Source: Conoideocrella luteorostrata (lineage: Eukaryota; Ascomycota; Sordariomycetes; Hypocreales; Clavicipitaceae). Taken from it: 64,000 nucleotides of DNA. A model generated the notes under the pieces. It worked only from the letters and a program-made list of their open reading frames with translations. It was not told the DNA's origin and made no database searches. The translations under genes and the position numbers were made by a program. Where the stretch lies: positions 62,001-126,000 of the forward strand of contig JASWJB010000058.1 in the NCBI GenBank assembly GCA_032433595.1, given 5' to 3'. Shown piece after piece: positions 10,845 through 22,434 of the stretch (its first letter is position 1; each line of letters begins with the position of its first letter).

Positions 10845-11727
10845 ATGATTGGGAACGTGGAGCCCGTGAAGGATTGTGAATACTTGTAGTTCGGCAAGCA
10901 AAGACGCAGTTAATCCATGACTGGGAGGAGGAGGGGTGGCTCGTACAAGCAGACAGGATGAGATGTGAGGGAAAACAAGTTGAGGCGAAGGAAGGGGGCT
11001 TGGCTTCGTTGATCTTGACGCTGTTGCAAAAGTGAAGCTGTCCTGGGGGGACTTGGGACGGAAATAAGAACCACCACTGGTGACCAGGATGGGTGAGCTG
11101 ATGAAGTTGCAAGGTCACATATATGAAGTGAACTGGTCCAATGAACGGCAGTCACTTGTGGAGACCGGGAGCCATGGACGGACCAACCAGAAATAGACAG
11201 CGAATGTTTTCGAGTTATAAAGCAAGTTGTAAGCACGGAGTGGTTTTGAGGTTTTGTCGGTGCTGGCATCTATAGTTACTATTGTGAATATTGTCCAGTC
11301 CAAAGAGTGAGCAGCACATGAGGCCATTAGAGTGGGGCAGCTGGCAACCTTAATAGGCAGCAAGGCAGGGCAGACGTTTACGTGGGCTTGATGAATAGGC
11401 GCAGAGAAACAGCCGGGGCTGGATGGATGGATGGGGGTTTATTTACGGAGTAGTATGTAGGAAGACGCCTCGCATCTGATTATCAATTGTGGATTTGGCC
11501 GTATGGACTGTCGAGTGCTGCTGTTTGCCTGCCACCGATGTGGTGTGGGACGTAAAACCGAGCGGGTTATTATAGGATCCATCGCTGCTGCTTCTTCTAC
11601 AGAGTAGTTACAAAGTTCTCGACTTAGCTCTGTTACTCGAGATTCAACATCGGGGGGTTGAGCTTGTGCGATAGAGGAGAACCACTCGAAACGCATCACA
11701 AGGGGCTAGGCGCGTCAACTTTGGATT

Positions 11728-11741
11728 GGGGGGGGGGGGGG
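11728..11741. repeat. Poly-G tract of 14
   Basis: Uninterrupted run of 14 G on the plus strand in the cutC/SET intergenic region. Such runs are prone to length variation and sequencing error. Confidence 0.9.
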
Positions 11742-13449
11742 TGCGGTGCCACGAAACCCCGCAGCATGAACTGTTTGCTTCTCAATGCATGTATTCACCA
11801 TGCTGGGGTTTGGTGCGAGCAGTGATATGTTATGTGTGGCCTCGAGGTGTCAGGTCTCGGCTTCGTTGATCTTCGGAGCGTATTGTGACGCGTTGGCGGG
11901 CTTGTCGGTCTGATGAGGAGAGATTAGTGATGCGGCCACGCACCGGTCAGAACGGGTAGGACAAAATTTGGATTTGCTTGGAAACTGAGAAGACGAAAAA
12001 ATAAGAGTAAAGTCGAGGAGCGGTGAATGCGGACGATGCTTAACTTAACGCGATCGGACGGGGTTAGCCGGCAAACTCCTTCGCTACGTCGATTTGTTCA
12101 GGGCCAAAAAAAAAATAAAGGAACAGGAAATAAAGAAAGTTAAAAAGGCCATCCAAGACCTCCATGCTATATTGTTTATCAAATTCGAACTGGCCGCGGC
12201 GCCCTGTCAATGCCTTGCTTGGGATTACACTCAAGTCTGTTCCTCCAGTCGAAGCTATCGACAGCACCACCGCCCAAAGCTTCAAGGGCTTGGCTGCAGC
12301 TTCCAGAGGCAGCTTTCATTCGAAACAAACCTTATGAGCTTGACCAAGATCACGCGGGCACGCGTGCTGCGTTCGGGGATTGCTAGTTATACGGCGCCTA
12401 ATGCAAGGAGGAAGGTAACGAACTAACAATACATTTGTTTTGTTCTTTGTTGCCATGGCTGACTCGGAAGAGTCCCAAAATGTGGGAACACGTCGGCTAT
12501 TCTACAGAAGTTCAGATGCTGCCCCCCGGCAGAGTTGCTTGAGGCAGCTTCGCTCAGCAGCTGGGGTGGACAATTAAATACTAGTACTAGTACAACACGT
12601 CGCCCCCGCCCCTGACCCTGCGTCGTGGACCCTGAAATTTTCCTCTCCAAGGGGAGAACACGAAGAAGTCATGACCCCGCGGAAAAGAGCAATTCATCGA
12701 GTATGCCGCAGAAGTGACGGCAGAGGCTGATGTGCGAGCAGAGGGTGTATCCAAGCGCTACTCAACGGTTCACAGTCACATCGGCGTAAACATCAAGTAC
12801 TCACAAAGATAGCTCGCTTCTCTACGTTTCACTCTGCTTCTACTCCGTACTCTGTACCCGTACATCATTCTGTATCCACCCCCCTTGGTCATGGTTGCCC
12901 AGGCAAGTCTCCAGGCTTCGAAAAAAGTCGGGGCACAAACGAAGCCGAGCGAAAACAATGACAGCACAGCTTTGCCGCAGCGGGGAATAGCATCCGTCGA
13001 AAAGAAACGATGACCCAGGAGGACTGACGTCAAAATGTTACAAAATCCCCTAGAGAGCTTCCAAAGGAAGAGACTGGTGGCTCCCGAGACCCTCTTCAAG
13101 TGGCCCTGCAAGGGTAGAGTAACCCACCGCTGGCTGGAGCAACCGAAAATGGGAAGAAATTTTACTTCGGCCAAACAAAGCTCTGCCCAAGCTTTCTTGC
13201 TCCTCCCGCTTCGGTGCTACTGCTAGATCTGCAGCACCCCTGGCCGCTAACCACCTGTCGGCTTGAACCAAGCTACTCCTCACCGTTCAAATTTTTTTTT
13301 TCTCTGGCCGTCTTGAAGTCCACAGAAACAGAATTTTTTTTTTACACCTCTCGTTGGCTGGCCGCCCACAGAGGCTAGTTGTAGTCAAGGCTCCATCCAG
13401 TTTATGTGCGTTGTTACTTTATTACGTAGTTGCCCGATTGAAAGTATTT

Positions 13450-13455
13450 TATAAG
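13450..13455 (+). promoter_or_regulatory. TATA-like element of the SET/NAP gene
   Basis: TATAAG in a pyrimidine-rich leader, about 105 nt before the ATG at 13561. Confidence 0.4.
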
Positions 13456-13560
13456 TGATCTTCCCTCCATTTCCATTTTCCCACTACCTCTTCTTCACCC
13501 TCCCCATCCACTTGGACAAACTCTTCTATATACCCAGATTCCACGTCAACAACAGTCACC

Positions 13561-14630
13561 ATGTCTGCCGAAGCCGTCGATAATCCCGTCTACTACGAGC
13601 AGCTCGAGGACATGGAGGATGACTTTGAGCAGGTCGATCTGGAGATCCGTACGTTTTTGGTCCCCTGGCAGTCCAATGCCGGTCATGGTGGCGTGAGAAC
13701 TTGGCCTCTGTTTGGGTCGCCTTGCGTCCAATGCGCTCTGCGTCAGATGAAGCATCTAGACTAACACGATCATTAGTGCGCATCCAGGACAAGATGACCC
13801 GCGATCTCTACGCTAAGCGCCAGAAGATCATTTCTCAGATCCCCAACTTCTGGCCGCTCGTTTTTGAGCATGCCCCTCCCGAGATCGATGAGTACATTCA
13901 GCCCACCGACGCCGCTGTCATTGTCAGTGCTCTCAAGAACATCTCTGTCGAACGCTTTGAGCTGCCCAACGGTCATCCCCGCAGCATCTCCATCAAGTTC
14001 GAGTTCTCTGAGAATGAGTACTTCGAGAATACCACGCTCGAGAAGAAGTTTTGGTGGCGACACGCCAAGGACGGCTGGGAGGGCCTAGTCTCCGAGCCCG
14101 TCGAGATCAACTGGAAGGCCGACAAGGATCTGACCAACGGTCTGCTCGGCCTCGCCAAGAAGATCTACGAGGACGACAAGGCCGGCAAGGGAGACGAGAA
14201 TACCGAGGCCAAGAAGGAGCTGATCAAGAAGCTCGACGACACTAGTCTCGAGACCGTCAGCTTCTTCAACTTCTTCGGCTTCCGTGGGCGCTACATCTCC
14301 GAGGAGGAGAGCCGCGAAGCCGCCAAGGTCGCAGAGGAGAAGCGCAAGGCCCGCAAGGAGGGCAAGGAAGTCGATGAGGAAAAGATGGAGGAGGATGACG
14401 AGGATGAGGATGATGGCGAGTACGAGTTCGAGATCTTCCCCAATGGTGATGATGTTGCCCTCGCTCTCGCCGAGGACCTTTACCCTGAGGCCATTCGTTA
14501 TTTCCAGGATGGCCAGGAGCTCGCCGCCCTGAGCGAAATGGACTTTGAAGATGACGAGGACGAGGAGATGGGCGACGATGAGATGGGCGACGATGATGAC
14601 GAGAACCCCTCCAAGAAGCGCAAGGCTTAA
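13561..14630 (+). CDS. NAP/SET-family histone chaperone (SET/Vps75-like)
   Basis: Two exons, 13561-13648 and 13777-14630, giving 313 residues. The 128-nt intron has donor GTACGT, branch CTAAC at 13761 and acceptor TAG, and splicing joins LEI to LRIQDKMTRDLY in frame. The N-terminal helix (about residues 8-50, YYEQLEDMEDDFEQVDLEI then RIQDK) is the family's dimerising coiled coil. The central NAP fold includes FWPLVFEHAPP, SIKFEFSENEYFENTTLEKKFWW and SFFNFFGFRG. The tail from about residue 215 is highly acidic (EEDDEDEDDGE and later EDDEDEEMGDDEMGDDDDE) and ends in a basic PSKKRKA, a likely nuclear signal. Known members bind H2A-H2B and H3-H4 and assist nucleosome assembly or Rtt109-type acetylation. 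The short N-terminus favours SET/Vps75 over the longer Nap1. Confidence 0.9.
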
Positions 14631-14910
14631 ATTATCGTCGCATGCGAGAAATACTAATGGCAAATGGGGTGCAGACGGAGGAGCCTGCTTGGCTATGACG
14701 CGAGATCTGCAAACGGGTCAGTTTTTGTCTAGAATGATTTCTTTTGTTTTGGCCTTGATGATGTTGTTAGGGCTTAGTCCCAGAAGCAGATTACCCGCTC
14801 AGAGATTGAGCACGCGAATGAATTTATTAATATTTGACATGGATCATGTTCGTTGTGTACCTGCCAGTGACGTGAGTGATGCTGGCAGCACTTTAGTGCT
14901 CCACGAACGA

Positions 14911-14930
14911 TGTGTATGTGTGTGTGTGTG
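14911..14930. repeat. TG microsatellite
   Basis: TGTGTATG followed by six TG units in the region downstream of the SET/NAP gene. Confidence 0.8.
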
Positions 14931-15606
14931 CATAGTATATAGTCCGTGTCAACGATGGAGCAATACACGCGATTGGTTAACCAAGTTTTGCTTCTGCATA
15001 ATAGAGAGAAAATTTCCAACCAGCCCACCATGGGTTACCAGCTTCGCAGGAACACCAGAACGGCACCAGTAGACAGAGATCGAGAAGGCAATTTCACAGG
15101 GAGTCGAAATATGCTATAGGGTAGGCGCAAGTACAAACGTCAGTCTTTGAAGGTGTTACCGGTAGTCCTTGGATCTTTGTGAGATAGATATCCTCGGGAT
15201 CTAGTCAAGTAGATCGTTCTCAAGTATATACTGTCTAATTTTAAAGTCCTGGCTGGGCCTTCTGTCATGCTCTCAGTTAAGCGGGCTTGGTTGACGTGCT
15301 ATCCGAAACGACACGGCAATAGAGAACAGATGATGCCTTGGGCGAAATTTGATGGGGCAGGATCGGTTAGTCGGTTAATTTTAGTTTCAATTGTGATGCA
15401 TAAAATAGATACAATAGACTAAGTAGCAGGGACTACTGATCTTTCCTCTGTCTACTATTTGACTTATAAGCAGCAGCCTCCGATTTCTATCAAGAAGTTG
15501 TAAATTCAGGGCCGTCCAAACGGTCTATAAGGTTACAGGGCTAGGAAACACCGGTCAACAGGAATAACCGCGACTGATTTTATAAAGCGCGATAATTGAA
15601 GAGACC

Positions 15607-15643
15607 GAGACCAAGTAAGTGACTGGGATGCTTGCTTGGTCTC
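15607..15643. repeat. Inverted repeat, 13-bp stem
   Basis: GAGACCAAGTAAG (15607-15619) pairs with CTTGCTTGGTCTC (15631-15643) with 12 Watson-Crick pairs and one G-T pair around an 11-nt loop. It lies about 980 nt after the SET/NAP stop codon. Confidence 0.75.
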
Positions 15644-16715
15644 ATGGGTGCCATTGCCCTTGGCCGGAGGACAGATCAACGCAAGCCGCTCGAGGAGTAA
15701 ACATGCCATTCACTCGTTCTCTAGGACACGCATAGTGTGATACTTGTCGTTGAAGAATGACATCACATTAGACGGATTGGGCGGGCTGATCGTGCAGATT
15801 ATAGTATGCGCAGGGGCACTCGAGTGTTTGACTTGATCGTAGTAGTCGGACTAATGAGGGGATATCAATATCGTGAAACATCGTCAGAAGTCCCAGCATG
15901 TCCATAGAGAGCATGGATGTTTCTAAATCATCGGGCTACACTCTGCAGGCTGCTCACTGGTGGTCTGGACGTGGGTGACGTGTTGGACAGAGGTGAGTGG
16001 TAGGTAGTTATTGGGGTATAGAATGGGGCGAGTACATTAGCACCCTTACTTATGCATTGCGGCAGCTCCCAAATCGATGGTGATCAACGAGTTGCACAAG
16101 CGGATGCTACGCTGATATAGTTTATGTCGCTGCACGTAGGGTTTTAGAGTTGCATGCCGTGAATTGAGCGTGCGGATTGGCGTTGAACGACAGGCTGGCC
16201 GAGAAGCTCTCATGTAGTACGGCGGCGGCCTTGCCTTGCCTCTGGAGGAGACGGCGAGTCTGGCACCATCTACGCCTGCCTCTCACGGAGACTTAATTAC
16301 CGTACTGCTGGCCATCTGGGACTGGACCAATGCGTCCTGAACTTGTTGCGGCCGTTTGGCCCGGCGCTATGTACTCCGTACACGGCCTGCATCTCCTCAT
16401 GGTTGGGCCCGGAAGGGCCATTGCCACAGAGGTCGCGGAGTATAGTTTGCTCCGAGCGTTTGCTTCGTCATGTCAACACGATAAGACGCGAGACTCAGAA
16501 ACGCCGAATGAAGGGTGCACAAGGAGGACCGGACTTTTGTTTGGATGCAGGGTCTGGCACCACTGGACACGCACCTCTATATACACCCATGTGGGGGACA
16601 AATTAGCTACGTGACCCTTTGCAGCGTGGTTGGGTTAGCAATAAGGGTCGCGTAAATTGTCCCCCGCACCATCCATCCTGTGCGTACGGAATAGGGTCAC
16701 GCCATGCGAGCTGCT

Positions 16716-16738
16716 TCTTTCTCTTTCTCTTTCTCTTT
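16716..16738. repeat. CTTTCT hexanucleotide repeat
   Basis: About four units of CTTTCT/TTTCTC, followed by a further CTTTCTCTTT after a short break. Confidence 0.8.
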
Positions 16739-16882
16739 GAGGCTTTCTCTTTGCGTCACGTGCGCGAATCTCCGCACAACTGGGAAGACCCAACACGTGC
16801 GCAGCTCTCCGTGTTCCGTGTAATTGTATTGTAACACTTTTACGTCTTGTGCGTCTGCCTAAATAACTCTAATAACTGTGCA

Positions 16883-16909
16883 ATGTGTGCGATGTGTGCG
16901 GTGTGTGCG
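16883..16909. repeat. 9-nt tandem repeat (ATGTGTGCG, three copies)
   Basis: Three consecutive units ATGTGTGCG, ATGTGTGCG and a variant GTGTGTGCG. Confidence 0.8.
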
Positions 16910-16964
16910 CTCCTGCCCGTACAATCGCAACCACTTGTCGCTGCTACGGGGATTGGGGATGTTC

Positions 16965-16982
16965 TACTCCGTACTCCGTACC
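16965..16982. repeat. Doubled TACTCCGTAC word
   Basis: TACTCCGTACTCCGTACC: two overlapping copies of a word that recurs at many intergenic places in the left 25 kb of the window. Confidence 0.8.
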
Positions 16983-18442
16983 AGCCTAGAACGTGCCATC
17001 TGGTTCGTTATTCAGCCCGTCCTCCGTAATCTGGGGTAAACTAACTAGCTCCCTGCCTCATCTAGAACCTCCCAAATCTAGAAAGGCCAGCCAAGCTAGG
17101 GGGGGGGTGTCGGAGAGGCGCGTACTAGAGCAGTAGTATCACGGTCCCGCAGTCGGCAAGCAATCGACACCATCCGGAGAGGCAGAGCCCGCAGCAGAGC
17201 CCGCTCCATAGATTCTGGGCCGTTAAACACCGTATCGAATACGAAGGATGTCTGTGAGATAGGCGCCAAGAGCAAACACCTTGGCATCAAGATCGGATCG
17301 AGGCGTGGCTGTTACATGACGTGCTGCCCCGGTGCACTCTAGTGTTGCACTCTGATGGGTTGTGTTCAAGCATACCGAGTCCATCCAAGATTGCCAATTG
17401 CCAGCTGCCAATTGTCTGAGGACGCGGACCGGCGGATAGACGACACACACCCACCCCCCTTTTGCGTTTGCTTACAACTGCTCTGTTCCTGGCTTCAAAT
17501 ACCAGGTAACCATAGCCAGGCTTGGGCTTGGGTCTGTTCTTTCCCGACCCCACCCTCGGCCTTTGAACTCTCTACTCCTCCAGCCTCCAAACCTCCCTGC
17601 AAGACTAGTAGATGATAAGGGTGCATATGGATGGACATGGGTTTGGACGACGTTCCTTGTGCGTGTCTTCCTCGACAAAGGGACCGATCAATCGAGCGCG
17701 CTTGACCCGTTCTGGACACTACCCGCGATCCAGTATCTGCCTTTATCAGCCTCTATCACCTGCAGCTGTTGTATCGCACCAATGGCAGCAAGCCTTGGCT
17801 CAAGCCGCCGATAGTCGCTGAATCGCGTCGCATTGGCTGCCACGCAAGACGGCTCTCGAGGGACCTTGCGTCCATTGCTGCTTGCTTGGCTCGAAGAAGA
17901 AGGTGGTGCTGGGTAACCGGCACCGAGGCACCATTCTAGAGCAGCAATTGTGGGAGTTTGGAGGGATTCCACAGATGGACAGAGGCGCGACCACCGCCAA
18001 TGAACCCCGTGGAATTAGCGATCACCAGGCAATTCTATCCCGGATCCTGCAAAACGCTGTGTATCAGTATGTCGCAATATACCATACACTTACCAATATT
18101 GCATTGTACCGACTACACACCTACCTGATGGACCAGGGTTGGTGGCTGGGCTCGTCTGTGCCACTGCTGTTGCCATGCCTGGTGGGCTCCCTTGTCTTCC
18201 TGTCCAATACTGTACGTATGTATTAATACGTACTTAATATATCAGAACCGGTGTATGGGGACACTCTCGACTATCGAGTACTCCGCCCATTCGTTTGAGA
18301 GAAAATACAAAAAGGTCGGCTGCCACCCTGATTTGCGTCTGACAAGCCAAACCACAGAGGCAGGTTTGAACTCGCCAATTTCCACCAATTGCTTCAGTAA
18401 ATCAGTCCTCGCCAGTCCTCGGAAGCAAGAGCAGAGTCAGCC

Positions 18443-20940
18443 ATGGGTATGTATTCCCTCATTGCAGCCCACCCATTTCCATTGTCTACTCGTCCTTGAG
18501 TCATCTTTAGAGCAAAGCAACTAACATCACAATGACCTTAAGCAGACCGCGTGGAGACTCGGCTAGATCACATGGCTGATGAAAAAAGCGGCGATAGAGG
18601 CTTTGCGGATGAGAAGAGTGGCAACAGAGGCTTTGAGCAAGACAGCATCGATGTACACCACGACAATTCTGTCGCTATCCTCAACAAGCATTACGACGGC
18701 AAGCCAACGGACGAGGAGTTTGAGACACTTCGTCGCGTTCCTGGCAAGATCCCTACTGTTGCCTACCTCCTCTGCGCCGTTGAGTTTTGCGAAAGAGCTT
18801 CTTACTACGGTGAGTATCCTCAGCGACCCAATTGACCATTAATCGCTGGCGTGGGACAAGATGGTCTGACATCGCCCGTCTTTAGGCTGTGCTCAAATTT
18901 GGACCAACTACATCAATCGACCTCTGCCCAAGGGTGGCAATGGCTATGGTTCCGTAGCAGCTGGAAGCACCGGTGGTACTCAGGGTGCCCTGGGTATGGG
19001 CGAGAAAATCGCTGTGCGTATTTGACAATCCGAACGCCATTTGTCTGCTATTAAATCTTTCCCATATTCCTTCTTTCTGCTGCGCTTGTCCTGACATGTT
19101 CTGGAAAATAGAATGCCACAACTCAATCGTTCAGCTTGATAGCTTACTGCCTCCCGCTGCTCGTGGGTTATCTTGCCGACGCAAAATTCGGCCGATATCC
19201 CATGATTTTCTGGGGTGTCATCATTTGCGGTGTTGGCCACGTTCTTATTGTTGCCGGCGGCGCGAAAGAACTCATAGACAATGGCACCGCTAAGATCCCC
19301 TTCTTTCTGGGTGTTTACATCCTTGCTATCGGAGCTGGTATGTCATGCCGCACAATTGATGATCTCATGGTACTTGCAAGTCATCTGACTGACATGCCTT
19401 GTAGCAATGTTCAAACCTAATGTCACTCCTCTGCTTCTGGATCAGATGAAGTCGCACGTACCGATAGTCAAAACACTCAGATCAGGCGAGCGGGTAATTG
19501 AAGACCCGGAGCATAGCACTGAACGGGTCATGCTCTGGTTTTACCTTCTCATCAATATTGGCAGCTTCATGTCCACCGCGACCTCATATTCAGCAAGACT
19601 TGTGGGTTGGTGGCTGGCATTCTTGCTCCCTCTTATTCTGTATATCCCTCTGCCTCTTCTCTTGATCTGGCTGAAGCCTCGTCTTGTGATGCATAAACCC
19701 GGCGGCTCAGACCTTCCCAATGTGTTTAGAGCTATCGGCCACTGCCTGGCCAATGGAGGGGTCTTCAAAATTGGCCGTACAGGTTGGTGGGAGAACGCAA
19801 AGCCGTCTGTTCGAGCTGCGAAGGGACTGTCTCCCGAAAACCACTACTCTGATGAGTTTGTCGTTGATGTGCAGCGGGCTATGCAGGCTACTGGAATGTT
19901 TTGTTTCTTCCCCGTTCAGTACTGGAACGATAACGGGTATGCTTGCTTTCTTCTTTCTTCCTCTTCTTTTACTCATCTTCCTATGGTAGTCGTACTAATT
20001 CGGTAATACAGTATAGGAAGCTCGGCGAACTTTTTGGGCACCATGCTCACAAATAACGGCGTGCCTAACGATGTTATTGGCAACTTCAACTCTCTCAGTA
20101 TCATTGTTCTAGGACCGGTACTCAATGTAAGTAATTGCACGTTTGCTATCCTGTGTGCGATGGAGAATGCAAGCATCTTAGCTGCTTTTGTGTGCTGTCG
20201 TTTTGGATGCTCAAATTTAAGCATTTCGGCTAACCATTGGCACTTCAAGTACGGACTCTACCCCCTGTTGCGCAAAACGAGGATTCACTACGGGCCCGTT
20301 GCTCGTATCACTACTGGATTTTTCCTTAGCACCCTAGCCGGCGTTGGCTATACTGTACTACAGTATAAGGCCTATCAGTCATCGCCATGCGGCCATTATG
20401 GTTCTAGCGCTGAATATTGTGTCGAAAACGAGCTGGTTTCGCCCATCTCACTCTGGTGGGAGGCTCTCCCATACAGTCTTGGTGGTTTCTCTGAGCTGTT
20501 CATCAACGTACCTGGTAAGCGCAAAACCTGATGCACATATTGTACCCTGCATGGGAATGGTTTGCTAATACCTCTTGTCCAGCCTACGGCATCGCGTACT
20601 CACGAGCTCCGGTTAATATGAGAGGCTTGGTGTCAGCTATTAACCTCTTCAACACCGGATTTGCATATATTGTCAACTTGGCTCTCTCTGGCGTTATTGG
20701 TGATCCCTACTTGATCTGGGACTTTGGTGGACCAGCTATTGTCGGTGGTGTCGTCACCGTCTTATTTGTATGTCCGCAGTCTCGTGTTTTTTTGATAATA
20801 CATGCGCTAATCATCATCAGTGGTTCATTTTCAAACATATCGATAAGGAGGAATACGTGCTCTCTACGATGCAGACGAGTGAGGCTGTCGAAGCTGAGGT
20901 TGTTGAGGATACCGAGGCGGCACCACAGCACAGGATCTGA
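18443..20940 (+). CDS. PTR2: PTR2/POT family proton-coupled peptide transporter
   Basis: Imports di- and tripeptides across the plasma membrane with protons. Nine exons by splice consensus: 18443-18446, 18546-18809, 18886-19013, 19112-19337, 19405-19936, 20012-20126, 20250-20514, 20583-20767 and 20821-20940; all junctions keep frame and give 612 residues. The first exon is only ATGG, joined over a GTATGT...CAG intron to make MDRVETRLDHMADEK; if this is wrong, the ATG at 18572 is the start. POT signatures are present: EFCERASYYG and the second signature FYLLINIGS. MFKPNVTPLLLDQM and SAINLFNTGFAYIVNLALS are also typical. The N-terminal 60 residues are hydrophilic with an imperfect repeat (MADEKSGDRGF / ADEKSGNRGF), and the C-terminus is acidic and cytosolic. 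Intron 6 ends in CAAG instead of the usual pyrimidine-AG. Confidence 0.93.
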
Positions 20941-21747
20941 TCGAACTAATGGATGGAGTTTGCTGACACATATTGTAGCGGAACAAAATTTTATGTACTT
21001 TAATTCATTACAGTACGATGAGTACTTATTGAAATAATGTTTAACCAAACTGTGCGTTATGATCGTGAACTTCCTCATCATCTCCTTACATGGTGCGTTT
21101 GCAGCTTCAGTTGCGAAACCTCTGTGTTCCCGGGAGGCAAGTATCGGCCTGCTGGGGCGATATTGATCCATCTCTGCAGGGGGGCCAGCCATTGAGCAAT
21201 TGCTTTTTCCATGAAGTGAGTCCCTGTAGGTTTCCATTTGCCGCGTACAATTGGCATTGTTTGCACTGGTGAACAACCTCTTCAGCATGGTTAGCCTTCA
21301 GCTGTCGCTTGTCTTTTTGAGGATAACCTGGCCGCGTTGGTTTCGCATTGTGATATTGAGTTCTTCTCACATAAGTTTACAGCCATTGTGTATGATAATG
21401 CCTACTTGCAGAACTTTCCATTTTACTACAATCCTCCCAGAGAGCTGGGCAAAGTGTGTTTTGGGTACAAAAAGCTGAAAGTTTCTAGGCCAGTACAATC
21501 TTTATGGAGGATGCTCGAACCGGCACTCTGGAGAATGATCCCCAAGCTGAAACGGACGAGAGAACTGTCTCAATGGGCACGTAGATTGTTGTCGTGAAAG
21601 CAGCTGACGCGGGAAGCTTGTCACCGAGATATTCGATCCATACCGCGACCAGTCTTAACCCTCCCATATCAACGACAGCATTCGCACCCAATGCTATGAC
21701 GACTCACATATGTGTCAACCCCGCGAACTCCCATGATCGAATGAAGT
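20941..21747. other. Gene-poor spacer with possible exon fragment
   Basis: No clear gene. The minus-strand frame at 21485-21691 has good codon bias (ANAVVDMGGLRLVAVW...) and could be a downstream exon of the hypothetical membrane protein at 21748-22434, but I could not join the two with a strong donor. Confidence 0.3.
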
Positions 21748-22434
21748 CTAGCCGATCCAAATGCAACGCAGTATACTAACCAAGCCGGGTTCTCCGTCAG
21801 TCTCGGGCTCGCCATACATGTTCCTTCTGCTCAGTCGTCTTCTCTTTTTCAGGTTGAGATACAGCTGCAAGAAGAAGCAGACGCAGACCGGGTTGATAAC
21901 CCCGAAAACAAAGACGGAGTGGCCCCGCAATGTTCCTCCTGCCGGCAAGGCGGAAAGTGCAAGAACAGCGATTAATAACGACCAGCACAATATGAAAGCG
22001 CTCAGTCGAATATCCTCGTCCGGCATACCAGGATCCTCGACCGTAAAAGTCTGCAGGCACTCTGGGATATTGAGGCTGTGTTGCAACTGGCGGCCGATTT
22101 TTAGTATAATATGTCGGCGGTGCACAAATTGGACTTTGACGACGACGCCGGCGATTATGGTAAGGAGGCCTCTGCAGATGACGTCGAGGAAGATCTGTTC
22201 GAAGCATGCTTCTTCCATGCTCCACACTGGGAAAAGAAACAAATCCCGGCAGCCACGCTCGGGGGATAACGGACGAATTTGTACTTTTGTACTTTGTATA
22301 AGCGCAAGAACGAATTCGTGAACAAACGAGGTACCTTTAATACTGGCGAAACAGGGGAGATTTAATGGTTGGCATATGAAGCAGAGACATCTAGGCATCA
22401 GTGACTTAGAGTTTCGAGATATATTGATGCTCAT
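21748..22434 (-). CDS. Hypothetical membrane protein (doubtful)
   Basis: Unrecognised frame of 228 codons starting with ATG at 22434. The C-terminal half has two convincing membrane segments (FILCWSLLIAVLALSALPAGG and SVFVFGVINPVCVCFFLQLYL) followed by a strongly basic KKRRRLSRR, and C/G-ending codons resembling nearby genes. A weaker hydrophobic stretch lies at ICRGLLTIIAGVVV. The 3' boundary is uncertain: GTTAGT after codon 215 or GTATAC soon after could be a donor, and 21485-21691 could hold the last exon. The first 70 residues look less like coding sequence. The opposite strand is broken by stops. It may be a decayed or lineage-specific gene. Confidence 0.35.
   Translation of the reverse strand: MSINISRNSKSLMPRCLCFICQPLNLPCFASIKGTSFVHEFVLALIQSTKVQIRPLSPERGCRDLFLFPVWSMEEACFEQIFLDVICRGLLTIIAGVVVKVQFVHRRHIILKIGRQLQHSLNIPECLQTFTVEDPGMPDEDIRLSAFILCWSLLIAVLALSALPAGGTLRGHSVFVFGVINPVCVCFFLQLYLNLKKRRRLSRRNMYGEPETDGEPGLVSILRCIWIG

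Larger units (their letters stand above)
10635..13560. other. Divergent intergenic region (cutC / SET-NAP gene)
   Basis: 2.9 kb without a credible gene. The cutC-proximal part is a CT-rich leader and promoter. It contains a 14-base G run, two TACTCCGTAC-type words (11444-11453 and 12841-12850) and a CT-rich, TATA-bearing promoter just before 13561. Frames of 60-130 codons occur but overlap each other in conflicting frames. Confidence 0.45.
14631..18442. other. Long intergenic region upstream of the peptide transporter
   Basis: 3.8 kb with no convincing coding region. It contains a TG microsatellite (14911-14930), a 13-bp hairpin (15607-15643), TACTCCGTAC words (16371-16381; a doubled copy at 16965-16982), a CTTTCT repeat (16716-16738), an ATGTGTGCG triplication (16883-16909) and a 9-base G run near 17099. 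The last 500 bases presumably carry the transporter promoter. Confidence 0.45.

Noticed and set aside
10635..10901. Hydrophobic N-terminal extension of CutC (89 residues, membrane-like)
   Set aside because: It is the translation of a pyrimidine-rich 5' leader, contains the TATA box, and precedes the conserved CutC start; bacterial and animal CutC proteins lack it.
14085..14663. 192-codon hydrophobic minus-strand frame
   Set aside because: Antisense of the acidic SET/NAP gene; complementing Asp/Glu codons creates Leu/Ile/Val runs, so the membrane look is artificial.
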